Assembly: GCA_017467535.1 (NCBI GenBank)
Contig: JAFUST010000001.1
Span: 1-38,037 of the forward strand
Length of the DNA: 38,037 nucleotides
Source: Prevotella sp.
Lineage (GTDB): Bacteria; Bacteroidota; Bacteroidia; Bacteroidales; Bacteroidaceae
Direction: 5' to 3'
In this document: positions 14,996-22,819 of the stretch, piece after piece
Layout: every line of letters starts with the position of its first letter
Position numbering within the stretch: position 1 is the stretch's first letter
The notes under the pieces: model-generated
What the model was told of the DNA's origin: nothing
What the model saw: the letters and a program-made list of their open reading frames with translations, nothing else
The model's database searches: none
Program-made: the position numbers and the translations under genes

Positions 14996-16603
14996 TTAAT
15001 TGGCAGCAGGCATCGTAGCCCCCTCGGGGGCCGAAGGGGGGGCTCCTAATACTTCTATGGCTTTCCTCGTACGGCGGATGACCTCTTCCTTGCCCAGGAA
15101 GGCGGAGAGTTCGTACATGTCGGGGCCTTGGCCGGTGCCTACGAGGGCGATGCGCCAGGCGTTCCAGGGCTTGATGCCGGTCTGCTCCACCCAGGGGTCG
15201 ACGACGGCCTTCTGGCCTTCCACGCTCCAGTCGGTGATGGTCTCCAGCACGGCGGCCAACTGACGCATCTGGTCGGCCGTCTGCTCGTTCCAGTTCTTGC
15301 GGATGAACTTGTCACCCTCGCGGTCGAAGTCTGTGGGGGCCACGAAGAAGAACTTGGTGAGGGGCCACAGGTCGCTGGGGAAAGAGATGTTGCGCTTCTT
15401 CTTGTTGCCCAGGCTGTCGGTATACTCGATGACCTTGGTCTTCATCATCCTGACCACCTCGGCCTCCTGCTCGGCGGTGGCCGTGATGCCGTTCTCGCGG
15501 AGCACCTTGTCGAAAGCGGGGCACCAGTCGGCCTCGGGACGACGCAAGAGGTACTGGTGGTTGAACCAGGCGGCTTTCACATAGTCGAACTTGGCGCCGG
15601 CCTTCGAGCACTTGGTGAGGTCGAAGAGGCTGACCATCTCGTCGAGCGACATGAGTTCCTGGTCGTTGCCGGGACTCCAGCCAAGCAAGGCCAGGAAGTT
15701 AATCACGGCTTCGGGCAGGTAGCCCTGCTCGCGATAGCCCGAGGAGACCTCGCCCGTCTTGGGGTCGTGCCACTCCAGGGGGAACACGGGGAAGCCCAGT
15801 TTGTCGCCGTCGCGCTTCGAGAGTTTGCCGTTGCCTACGGGCTTCAGCAGCAGGGGCAGATGGGCGAAGCGGGGCATGGTGTCCTGCCAGCCAAAGGCCT
15901 GGTAGAGCATGACGTGGAGCGGTGCGGAGGGCAACCACTCTTCGCCACGGATGACATGAGTGATCTCCATCAGGTGGTCGTCGACGATGTTGGCCAGGTG
16001 GTAAGTGGGCAGTTCGTCCTTACGCTTGTAGAGCACCTTGTCGTCGCAGATCTCGCTCTTGACGCGCACCTCACCACGAATCAGGTCGTCGACCAGCACC
16101 TCCTGCCCGGGTTCCACGCGGAAGCGCACCACCCAGGTGTCGGTCTCCTCGATGAGCCGCTGCACCTCGTCGGCGGGCAACGTCAGCGAGTTGCGCATCT
16201 GCTGGCGGGTGTGGCAGTCGTACTGGAAGTTCTCTATCTCCCGGCGCTTCTGCTCCAGTTCCTCGGGCGTGTCGAAGGCCACGTAGGCCTTGCCCGTGTC
16301 CAGGAGTTGCTGCACATATTTCTTATAGATGTCGCGACGCTCGCTCTGGCGATAGGGGCCGTAGTTGCCGCCGAAGGACACGCCCTCGTCGAACTGGATG
16401 CCCAGCCAGCGGAAGGACTCGATGATGTAGTCCTCGGCACCGGGCACGAAGCGGGTGGTGTCGGTATCCTCGATGCGGAACACGAGTTGGCCGCCGTGCT
16501 GGCGGGCAAAAAGGTAGTTGTACAGGGCGGTGCGCACGCCGCCGATATGGAGGGGTCCCGTGGGACTGGGTGCAAAGCGCACCCTCACTTTTCTCTCTGT
16601 CAT
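14996..16603 (-). CDS. gltX: Glutamate--tRNA ligase
   Basis: 535 residues from the ATG at 16603; the frame is open far upstream, but that part is antisense to pgpH and starts before the promoter. The class I synthetase charges tRNA-Glu in the cytoplasm. The HIGH motif appears as [20 protein letters not shown] and the KMSKS-like motif as [21 protein letters not shown] and the anticodon-binding helical C-terminal half ([20 protein letters not shown]) are also present. The last 16 residues ([16 protein letters not shown]) do not belong to the family: they are encoded by the right arm of the palindromic element, so the original C-terminus has been replaced or extended. The enzyme should still work, as the tail is outside the conserved domains. 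Confidence 0.96.
   Translation of the reverse strand: MTERKVRVRFAPSPTGPLHIGGVRTALYNYLFARQHGGQLVFRIEDTDTTRFVPGAEDYIIESFRWLGIQFDEGVSFGGNYGPYRQSERRDIYKKYVQQLLDTGKAYVAFDTPEELEQKRREIENFQYDCHTRQQMRNSLTLPADEVQRLIEETDTWVVRFRVEPGQEVLVDDLIRGEVRVKSEICDDKVLYKRKDELPTYHLANIVDDHLMEITHVIRGEEWLPSAPLHVMLYQAFGWQDTMPRFAHLPLLLKPVGNGKLSKRDGDKLGFPVFPLEWHDPKTGEVSSGYREQGYLPEAVINFLALLGWSPGNDQELMSLDEMVSLFDLTKCSKAGAKFDYVKAAWFNHQYLLRRPEADWCPAFDKVLRENGITATAEQEAEVVRMMKTKVIEYTDSLGNKKKRNISFPSDLWPLTKFFFVAPTDFDREGDKFIRKNWNEQTADQMRQLAAVLETITDWSVEGQKAVVDPWVEQTGIKPWNAWRIALVGTGQGPDMYELSAFLGKEEVIRRTRKAIEVLGAPPSAPEGATMPAAN
15016..15046. repeat. P2 palindrome, right arm, forming the gltX 3' end
   Basis: On the minus strand it reads GGAGCCCCCCCTTCGG followed by CCCCCGAGGGGGC, inverted relative to the arm at 14559. 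It is translated as [11 protein letters not shown] at the end of GltX. Confidence 0.82.
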
Positions 16604-16628
16604 TGCTTGCTTTTCGTTATTTTGCCTG

Positions 16629-16660
16629 CAAAGGTACGAATAAGCGAGCGAATAACCAAA
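16629..16660 (-). promoter_or_regulatory. gltX promoter
   Basis: On the minus strand TTTG (16657-16660), a 20-base spacer and TACCTTTG (16629-16636) fit the Bacteroidota consensus, 25 bases before the gltX ATG. Confidence 0.75.
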
Positions 16661-16716
16661 TTTATTTGGGTTTTTCCGAGCGGGAGTGCCTTCGAATACA
16701 GTCAAAGGTACGAAAT

Positions 16717-16744
16717 AATTCTTAATTCTTGATTCATTATCCAT
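16717..16744. repeat. 28-bp heptamer block between divergent promoters
   Basis: Four units (AATTCTT twice, GATTCAT, TATCCAT) lie between the gltX and pgpH promoters, overlapping the expected -33 position of the pgpH promoter. Confidence 0.6.
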
Positions 16745-16754
16745 AATTATTTCG

Positions 16755-16762
16755 TATCTTTG
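16755..16762 (+). promoter_or_regulatory. pgpH -7 element
   Basis: TATCTTTG matches TAnnTTTG 22 bases before the ATG at 16784. It shows that the longer open frame starting at 16760 cannot be the true start. Confidence 0.65.
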
Positions 16763-16783
16763 CATCGTAATTTGCATAAAAAG

Positions 16784-18838
16784 ATGAGAAACTTCAGATT
16801 CAAGATAGACCTGACGTGGCGCGACGTGCTGCTCCGCGCAGCACTGGTGGTGTGCACCACGGCCATCATCGTGTGGTTCATGCCGAGGGACAACAGGCCC
16901 AACTTCAAGCCGGAGGTGGGCAAGGTGTGGCGATACAACGACCTGACGGCCACCTTCGACTTCCCCGTGCAGAAGAGCGACTCGGTGATCCAGGCCGAGC
17001 GGGCCCAGGCGCTGCTGGACTATGAGCCATACTACACGCTGAACAAGCAGACGGCCCAGCAGCAGGAGCAACTGCTGACGGAGCAGATGGAGAAGGAGGG
17101 CCACACGCTGGGCACCGCCCTGAAGTGGACCATCATCGCCCAACTGCGCAACGCCTACCGCCAAGGCATCGTGGACACCAAGGATCCGGTGGGCGGAGAG
17201 GCCGACACGCTGCACACCCTGCGGCGCATAGACGACAAGGAGACAAGGAGCATCAGGGGCAGCAGCGTGCTGACGCCCCGGCAGGCCTACGAACTGATCA
17301 TGCAGTCGCCTGTCATCATACAGAACCAGGAGAAACTGGAGGACCTGAACCTGAACGACTTCATCGTGCCGAACCTGACGTACAACAGCGTGCTGAGCGA
17401 CTCGGTGAGGGAGCAACTGCTGAGCAGCGTGCCCATGAGCAGCGGCGTGGTGCAGCGCGGACAGAAAATCATAGACCAGGGCAGCGTGGTGACCGAGGAC
17501 ACCTATCAGGTGCTGCTCTCCTTCATGAAGGAGATTGACCGGAGGCACACCACGCAGTCGGGCTTCAACACGGTCATACTGGGCGAGGTGATCTATGTGT
17601 TCCTGGTCATCCTGGCCTTCACCGTCTACCTGTCGCTCTACCGCAAGGACTACTTCGAGGAGATGCGCTCCATCGGTATGCTCTATGCGCTGATCATCGT
17701 CTCTACGGTCATGGCGTCGCTGATGGTCAGCCACAGCGTGCTGCACGTCTACATCCTGCCCTTCGTGGTCATACCTATCTTTATACGCGTGTTCATGGAT
17801 TCGCGGACGGCCTTCATGGCCCACACGTCGATCATCATCCTGTGCGCCTGCCTGCTGCAGAAGCCACTGGAATTCATCGCCGTGGAGATGGCGGCAGGAC
17901 TGGCGGCCATCTTCTCGCTGAGGGAGATGTCGTCGCGCTCGCAACTGTTCTGGACGGCAGTGGCAGCCACGTCGGCAGCCATGCTGGCCAACCTGGCCGT
18001 CTATCTGATACGCAACAACGACATCAGCCGCATAGACAGCAGCGAGTATATCTATCTGGCCATCTGCGGCATCGTCATCTTCTGCTGCTATCCCCTGCTC
18101 TACCTCATCGAGAAGTTCTTCGGCTTCATCTCCGACATCACGCTCATCGAACTGTCGGACATGAACAAGGACTTGCTGCGACGGATGAGCGAGGTGGCCC
18201 CCGGCACCTTCCAGCACAGCATCCAGGTGGGCAACCTGGCGGCGGAGATAGCCCGCCGCATCGGGGCCAACCCGCAACTGGTGCGCACCGGTGCCCTCTA
18301 TCACGACATCGGCAAGATGCAGAACCCCATCTACTTCACCGAGAACCAGTCGGGCGGCATCAACCCGCACGACCAACTGTCGTACATAGAGAGCGCACAG
18401 ATGATCATCAGCCACGTGACCGAGGGCCTCAAGTTGGCCGACAAATACAACCTGCCCGTGCAGATTCGCGACCTGATAGCCACCCACCACGGACAGGGCA
18501 AGGCCAAGTACTTCTATATAAAGTATAAGAACGAGCACCCCGACGAGCCCGTGGACGACCTGCTCTTCACCTACCCCGGCCCCAACCCCTTCACCAAGGA
18601 ACAGGCCATCCTGATGATGGCCGATGCCGTGGAGGCCGCCTCGCGCTCGCTGCCCGACTATACTGAGCAGAGCATCCGCACGCTGGTGAACCGCATCATC
18701 GACTCGATGGTGGACGACGGCTTCTTCCGCGAGTGCCCCATCACCTTCCGCGACATCCAGTATGCCAAGACGGTGCTCATCGAGAAACTGAAGACCATCT
18801 ACCACACTCGCATCAGTTACCCGGAGATGAAGAAGTGA
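16784..18838 (+). CDS. pgpH: 7TM-HD family membrane phosphohydrolase (PgpH-like c-di-AMP phosphodiesterase)
   Basis: 684 residues. An N-terminal membrane anchor ([19 protein letters not shown]) and an extracytoplasmic domain of about 220 residues ([20 protein letters not shown]) are followed by about seven membrane helices (residues 270-450). The C-terminal cytoplasmic HD domain shows [36 protein letters not shown] (HD metal ligands), [15 protein letters not shown] and [16 protein letters not shown]. This order is that of the 7TMR-HD family, whose studied members hydrolyse cyclic di-AMP. The substrate here is inferred from the family. It is transcribed divergently from gltX and followed by a perfect hairpin. 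Confidence 0.93.
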   Translation: MRNFRFKIDLTWRDVLLRAALVVCTTAIIVWFMPRDNRPNFKPEVGKVWRYNDLTATFDFPVQKSDSVIQAERAQALLDYEPYYTLNKQTAQQQEQLLTEQMEKEGHTLGTALKWTIIAQLRNAYRQGIVDTKDPVGGEADTLHTLRRIDDKETRSIRGSSVLTPRQAYELIMQSPVIIQNQEKLEDLNLNDFIVPNLTYNSVLSDSVREQLLSSVPMSSGVVQRGQKIIDQGSVVTEDTYQVLLSFMKEIDRRHTTQSGFNTVILGEVIYVFLVILAFTVYLSLYRKDYFEEMRSIGMLYALIIVSTVMASLMVSHSVLHVYILPFVVIPIFIRVFMDSRTAFMAHTSIIILCACLLQKPLEFIAVEMAAGLAAIFSLREMSSRSQLFWTAVAATSAAMLANLAVYLIRNNDISRIDSSEYIYLAICGIVIFCCYPLLYLIEKFFGFISDITLIELSDMNKDLLRRMSEVAPGTFQHSIQVGNLAAEIARRIGANPQLVRTGALYHDIGKMQNPIYFTENQSGGINPHDQLSYIESAQMIISHVTEGLKLADKYNLPVQIRDLIATHHGQGKAKYFYIKYKNEHPDEPVDDLLFTYPGPNPFTKEQAILMMADAVEAASRSLPDYTEQSIRTLVNRIIDSMVDDGFFRECPITFRDIQYAKTVLIEKLKTIYHTRISYPEMKK

Positions 18839-18864
18839 GCAAAAGGGTGCTAACGACACTCTAT

Positions 18865-18896
18865 TTTCTGCACAGAATGCACGTTCTGTGCAGAAA
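18865..18896 (+). terminator. Perfect 13-bp hairpin after pgpH
   Basis: TTTCTGCACAGAA and TTCTGTGCAGAAA pair perfectly around a six-base loop, 26 bases past the stop codon, with a T-containing stretch a little downstream. Probably the transcript end; the U-run is imperfect. Confidence 0.65.
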
Positions 18897-18938
18897 TGTG
18901 CACTTTTATAGTTAATATTCTTTAAATGCTGCACACTT

Positions 18939-18972
18939 TTTGTTTCCGTGTGCGGTAATATGCTTACCTTTG
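18939..18972 (+). promoter_or_regulatory. Promoter of the first FadL-like gene
   Basis: TTTG (18939-18942) and TACCTTTG (18965-18972), separated by about 22 bases, stand 34 bases before the ATG at 19006. Confidence 0.68.
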
Positions 18973-19005
18973 CACCCGATTTTAACAAAAGTTTGTTTAA
19001 AGGAT

Positions 19006-20544
19006 ATGAAAAGTTTAAAGGCAATGATGGCCGGCGTGATGCTGACCGCCACGACAACCACCGCACTGGCTGGTGGCATTCTGACCAACACGAATCAAAG
19101 TATTGACTTCCTTCGCAACCCCTCCCGCGATGCTGCCATCGGCCTCGACGGTGTGTACTCTAACCCCGCCGGCGTGGCATTCCTGCCCGCAGGCTTCCAC
19201 CTTGGCTTCAACTGGCAGTACGCTCACCAGACGCGTACCATCACTTCCACCAGCCCCGCTCTTGCACTGGGCCGCAAGAACGACGGTTCGACCACCAAGC
19301 AGTTTGAGGGTGTGGCCGATGCTCCCTTCATCCCTTCGCTGCAGGCTGCCTTCAACACGGGCAACTGGAGCCTGCAGTTCAACTTCTCCGTGCCTGGCGG
19401 CGGCGGTGCTTGCGAGTTTGAAGACGGTCTCGGCTCGTTTGAGAGCGTGGTGGGCAACATCGCCACTCAGTTGCAGCCCCTCGGTGCAGCCGGCTACGAC
19501 ATGGACGGCTATATGCAGGGACGCCAGTACTACTTCGGCTTCCAACTGGGTTCGGCCTACAAGATAAACGACAACCTGTCCGTCTATGGCGGTCTGCGCA
19601 TACTCTACGGCACAGCCACCTATAAGGCCAAGATCAGCAATATCATGGTGAAGCAGGCTGCTAACGGCGCTTACATTGAGTTCGGCCGCTTCCTCGAGGG
19701 TGCAACGAGCACTATCGATGCAGGCTACAATCAGGCCACGGCCGGCCTTGCTCAGATTAACAGCGGCATTGCCCAGTATCAGGCTGCCGGCATCCCCGTA
19801 CCCGCCGAACTGCTGCAGCAGCAGGCCGTCGTCGAGGGTACCATCGCCCGACTGGAAGGCACGAAGGAGAGCCTTAACTCCCTGCAGAAATACTCTGAGG
19901 GCGTCAACCTGCTCTGTAACCAGTCGAGCGTGGGCGTGGCTCCTATCATCGGCATCGACTACAAACTGAACGACCAGTTCAACTTCGCCGCCAAGTATGA
20001 GTTCAAGACGCAGATCCGCATGAAGAACGAGTCGACGGTGAACAAGGCCAGCGAGATTCCTGCCGTCAACAAGTTCCGCGACGGCGAGAAAGTGAACGAG
20101 GATATGCCTGCACTGCTGACCGTGGGTGCCATGTGGAGCCCCATCAGCGATGTGCGCATCAATGCCGGCTGGCACCACTACTTCGACAAGAGTGCTTCGT
20201 GGTACAACAATACCCAGGACCTGCTCGACCATGACTCCAACGAGTTCCTGCTGGGTGGTGAGTGGGATATCAACGACCGCTTCACGGTGTCTATCGGCGG
20301 CCAGTTGACCCGCTACGGACTGACTGATGAATACATGAACGATATGTCGTTCGTGACCAACAGTTACAGCATCGGCTTCGGTGCCAACTACAAGGCCAAC
20401 GACCGCATCACACTGAAGGCCGGCTACTTCCAGACCGACTATGAGAACTACGACCGCACGGACTATCCCCCGCTGTCGGGACAGAACGACTCGTTCACCC
20501 GCACCAACCGCGTGCTGGGCATCGGTTGCGACCTCACTTTCTGA
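19006..20544 (+). CDS. OmpP1/FadL-family outer-membrane transporter with helical insert
   Basis: 512 residues from the ATG at 19006 (an extension to 18940 would overlap the promoter). Signal peptide [22 protein letters not shown] is followed by [21 protein letters not shown] and [19 protein letters not shown], the N-terminal hatch of FadL-type channels. Barrel strands run to the aromatic end [10 protein letters not shown]. Such proteins let hydrophobic compounds such as long-chain fatty acids cross the outer membrane. Around residues 225-300 there is a helical stretch ([18 protein letters not shown] ... [18 protein letters not shown]) that the neighbouring paralogue lacks; it probably forms an extracellular or plug extension. 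The ligand is unknown. Confidence 0.9.
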   Translation: MKSLKAMMAGVMLTATTTTALAGGILTNTNQSIDFLRNPSRDAAIGLDGVYSNPAGVAFLPAGFHLGFNWQYAHQTRTITSTSPALALGRKNDGSTTKQFEGVADAPFIPSLQAAFNTGNWSLQFNFSVPGGGGACEFEDGLGSFESVVGNIATQLQPLGAAGYDMDGYMQGRQYYFGFQLGSAYKINDNLSVYGGLRILYGTATYKAKISNIMVKQAANGAYIEFGRFLEGATSTIDAGYNQATAGLAQINSGIAQYQAAGIPVPAELLQQQAVVEGTIARLEGTKESLNSLQKYSEGVNLLCNQSSVGVAPIIGIDYKLNDQFNFAAKYEFKTQIRMKNESTVNKASEIPAVNKFRDGEKVNEDMPALLTVGAMWSPISDVRINAGWHHYFDKSASWYNNTQDLLDHDSNEFLLGGEWDINDRFTVSIGGQLTRYGLTDEYMNDMSFVTNSYSIGFGANYKANDRITLKAGYFQTDYENYDRTDYPPLSGQNDSFTRTNRVLGIGCDLTF

Positions 20545-20548
20545 TGGT

Positions 20549-21868
20549 TCAGAACTTATAGTCCAGCCCGACACCAATCACGTGGTTGGTGCGGCTATAG
20601 ACATCGCTACCAGCATAAGGAGTCCCAAGATAGTTGGGACTCTCTTTTTGATAGTCGCTGTAGAGCGAACAGAAATAACTGACGTTGAGGCGCACCCGAT
20701 CGCTGAGGTTGACGGCACCGCCAAGTCCCAGCGAATAACTGTCGCAGGCAAACGAGGTGTTCTGCTGATAGTTGTCGGCAAGCCCGTAGTCGGTGCGCTG
20801 TCCGCCGCACGAGACGGTGAAGCGGTCGTTGATGTCCCACTCCACGCCCAGCAGAAACTCATGGGTGCCATCGGCCAGTTCTTTCTGCCGGTCATTCAGC
20901 ATCTTGGCATGACGGTCGTCAAAGAAATGATACTCCATGGCGGCGCGCAACTGCGGGGTGAACGCATAGCCCACGGTCAGGGTGAGCAGCGACGGCATGT
21001 CGTAGCGCGTCTTCATGCCGTCCTGATAGGCCGCCACCTTGCTGCCCAGCAGGACTGCCGTCTCCTGAGCACTCTTGCCGGCAATCTCGGCCGTCAGTTC
21101 CTTGGTATCGTTCTCTGGATTGAGGCGGGTGCGAAACTCGTAGCGGGCGGCTACCGTGACGGGGCCCCGATGATAGTCAAGGCTGACGATGGGCGCAAAG
21201 CCCCACCCCGTCTGCGGGCAGTCGAGGCGAAGGTTGACGAGCGCATTGCCACCCATGTCGGCCACCACATGTCCCTGATAGTAGCCGTCGTAATAGCAGG
21301 CCCGCATGCCAACAGCAGCCGACAAGCAGTCAAGCAGGCGGTAGGTGAAACAGGCCTGACCGCCGTAGATATACTGCTTGCCCTTCATCTGTGAGTCGAG
21401 CGTATACTGGCCGGGGGCCACGCCGCTTTGCGCCAGCATGGCCACCACGGGCACGTTGAACATGGGCACGCCCTCGTTGTACTCCACATAGCCGCCGCTG
21501 CCCACGATGCCCACCATCGCAGAGACGGCCCAGCGGTCTTTCTTGTAGGAGGCAAAGAGAGCCGGCACAATGGGTGCAGAGGCCTCGCCCCTATACTTCT
21601 GGCGGAAGTCCTGCCCGAGGAAGCCGGGGATAGCGGTCTCGATGTCACGGTTTTGCCACGGCTTCTGAAGGTTGAGCGACAATTGCCACCCCTCGTGCCC
21701 CCAGGCCAGTCCGGCGGGGTTACTGTAGGCGGCATCGATCTCGGTCGAGGCACCGCGGGCAAACATACGGTCGAAGGCAATGTGATAGTTGGTGTTGGTC
21801 ATCAGGCCACCGGCCTGCGTTGGTAGCCAGCACACGGCAAGGCTTACGGCAAAAAACAGTCTCTTCAT
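20549..21868 (-). CDS. OmpP1/FadL-family outer-membrane transporter, paralogue
   Basis: 439 residues. Signal peptide MKRLFFAVSLAVCWLPTQA, then GGLMTNTNYHIAFDRMFARG and EIDAAYSNPAGLAWGHEGW, matching the hatch region of the gene at 19006. Shared barrel phrases include [20 protein letters not shown] against [20 protein letters not shown], and both end in TNHVIGVGLDYKF or a close variant. The two genes converge with four bases between stops, so they are tail-to-tail paralogues, probably from an inverted duplication. It lacks the helical insert of its partner. An AraC-type regulator is divergent from it. Confidence 0.9.
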   Translation of the reverse strand: MKRLFFAVSLAVCWLPTQAGGLMTNTNYHIAFDRMFARGASTEIDAAYSNPAGLAWGHEGWQLSLNLQKPWQNRDIETAIPGFLGQDFRQKYRGEASAPIVPALFASYKKDRWAVSAMVGIVGSGGYVEYNEGVPMFNVPVVAMLAQSGVAPGQYTLDSQMKGKQYIYGGQACFTYRLLDCLSAAVGMRACYYDGYYQGHVVADMGGNALVNLRLDCPQTGWGFAPIVSLDYHRGPVTVAARYEFRTRLNPENDTKELTAEIAGKSAQETAVLLGSKVAAYQDGMKTRYDMPSLLTLTVGYAFTPQLRAAMEYHFFDDRHAKMLNDRQKELADGTHEFLLGVEWDINDRFTVSCGGQRTDYGLADNYQQNTSFACDSYSLGLGGAVNLSDRVRLNVSYFCSLYSDYQKESPNYLGTPYAGSDVYSRTNHVIGVGLDYKF

Positions 21869-21893
21869 ACAAAAGGGTTATTGTTGTCGCTTG

Positions 21894-21901
21894 CAAAATT
21901 A
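21894..21901 (-). promoter_or_regulatory. -7 element of the second FadL-like gene
   Basis: TAATTTTG on the minus strand fits TAnnTTTG and lies 25 bases before the ATG at 21868. No good -33 box is seen, so it may need an activator, for instance the divergent AraC protein. Confidence 0.55.
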
Positions 21902-21965
21902 GTCAGATTCAGGCAATAAACGGTTAACGAATCCGTTCTTTTAATTGCAATATTGTAAGATTCTT

Positions 21966-22814
21966 ATGCTAATAGACACTATCTCGCTGGAATTGCTCAG
22001 CAACACCGAGCAATGGAAGGAGAACGGACAACTGGCCGTGTCAGACCGTTTCTTCATCTTGCGCAACTTCAGTTTTGCGCACAAGGACTTTCTGAAGAGT
22101 TCGCAGCCCTACCGCCTGCAGGAAGGCCGTGTGGTCATCGTCAAAAAGGGATGGGCCCACTATGCGTTCAACCTGCAGGACTATCACTTCACTGCCGGCG
22201 ACCTGGTGGTGTTTCTATCTGACACACTCATCGAGAAACGCGGCCACTCCAGCGACTTCGAGGTCGATGCCTTCTCGTTCGACTACCAGAGTCCTTCGCT
22301 GCCCCAGTTAGGCAAGGGCTTCTTCTGGATCCATCAGGACGAGCACACGCGCCCCATCATCAGCCAGCACTTCAACCTCATCTGGGACATGGCCCACTGG
22401 GAACCGTTCCCCATAGAGAGCGTCAGGCTGCTGCTCAACTCGCTGCTACTGTTCATCAACCGACAGACAGGACAGTCATCCACCAGCCCGGCCAGCAGGA
22501 CAGACGAGATGCTGCGCCGCTTTGTCTCGCTGGTCAGCCGCCACGCAGCCCGCGAGCGCAGCATACCCTTCTACGCCGGCAAACTCTGCATAGCCCCCCA
22601 CTATCTGAGCACACTTGTGAAGCAGGCCAGCGGTCGCACCGTGATGCAATGGGTCAACGAGACGGCGGTCAAGGAAGCCAAGGTGTGGCTGGCCTACAGC
22701 GACGAAAGCATCGCCCAGATCAGCGACTATCTGCACTTCCCGTGTCCTGCCTCGTTCACCAAGTTCTTCAAGCGCGAGACGGGCCTGACACCCAGCGAAT
22801 ACAGGCAGGCATAG
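21966..22814 (+). CDS. AraC-family transcriptional regulator
   Basis: 282 residues from the ATG at 21966 (the TTG at 21945 is a less likely start). The N-terminal half is a cupin-like sensing domain (VVIVKKGWAHYAFNLQDYHF, FTAGDLVVFLSDTLIEK). The C-terminal 100 residues form two helix-turn-helix motifs (FYAGKLCIAPHYLSTLVKQA and SIAQISDYLHFPCPASFTKFFK, ending in GLTPSEYRQ). It is divergent from the FadL-like gene at 21868 with 97 bp between starts, so it may control it and possibly itself. The effector is unknown. It ends five bases before the priA stop, which faces it. Confidence 0.9.
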   Translation: MLIDTISLELLSNTEQWKENGQLAVSDRFFILRNFSFAHKDFLKSSQPYRLQEGRVVIVKKGWAHYAFNLQDYHFTAGDLVVFLSDTLIEKRGHSSDFEVDAFSFDYQSPSLPQLGKGFFWIHQDEHTRPIISQHFNLIWDMAHWEPFPIESVRLLLNSLLLFINRQTGQSSTSPASRTDEMLRRFVSLVSRHAARERSIPFYAGKLCIAPHYLSTLVKQASGRTVMQWVNETAVKEAKVWLAYSDESIAQISDYLHFPCPASFTKFFKRETGLTPSEYRQA

Positions 22815-22819
22815 GCCAG

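Larger units (their letters stand above)
14559..15046. mobile_element. Putative element: P2 terminal inverted repeats around a DUF559 nuclease gene
   Basis: The arms at 14559-14598 (plus orientation) and 15016-15046 (minus orientation) both begin at the outer edge with GGAGCCCCCCC, then a short spacer and CCCCCGAGGGGGCTAC. Between them lies a single complete gene, DUF559. The unit sits exactly between the gltX C-terminus and the waaA start codon, touching both. The same arms without the gene occur inside waaA. Mobility is inferred from this layout. Confidence 0.6.

Noticed and set aside
16604-19066. Very long open frame on the minus strand running through pgpH into gltX
   Set aside because: The part beyond 16603 is antisense to pgpH and also crosses both promoters. 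It has low-complexity composition, and gltX has its own promoter and ATG.
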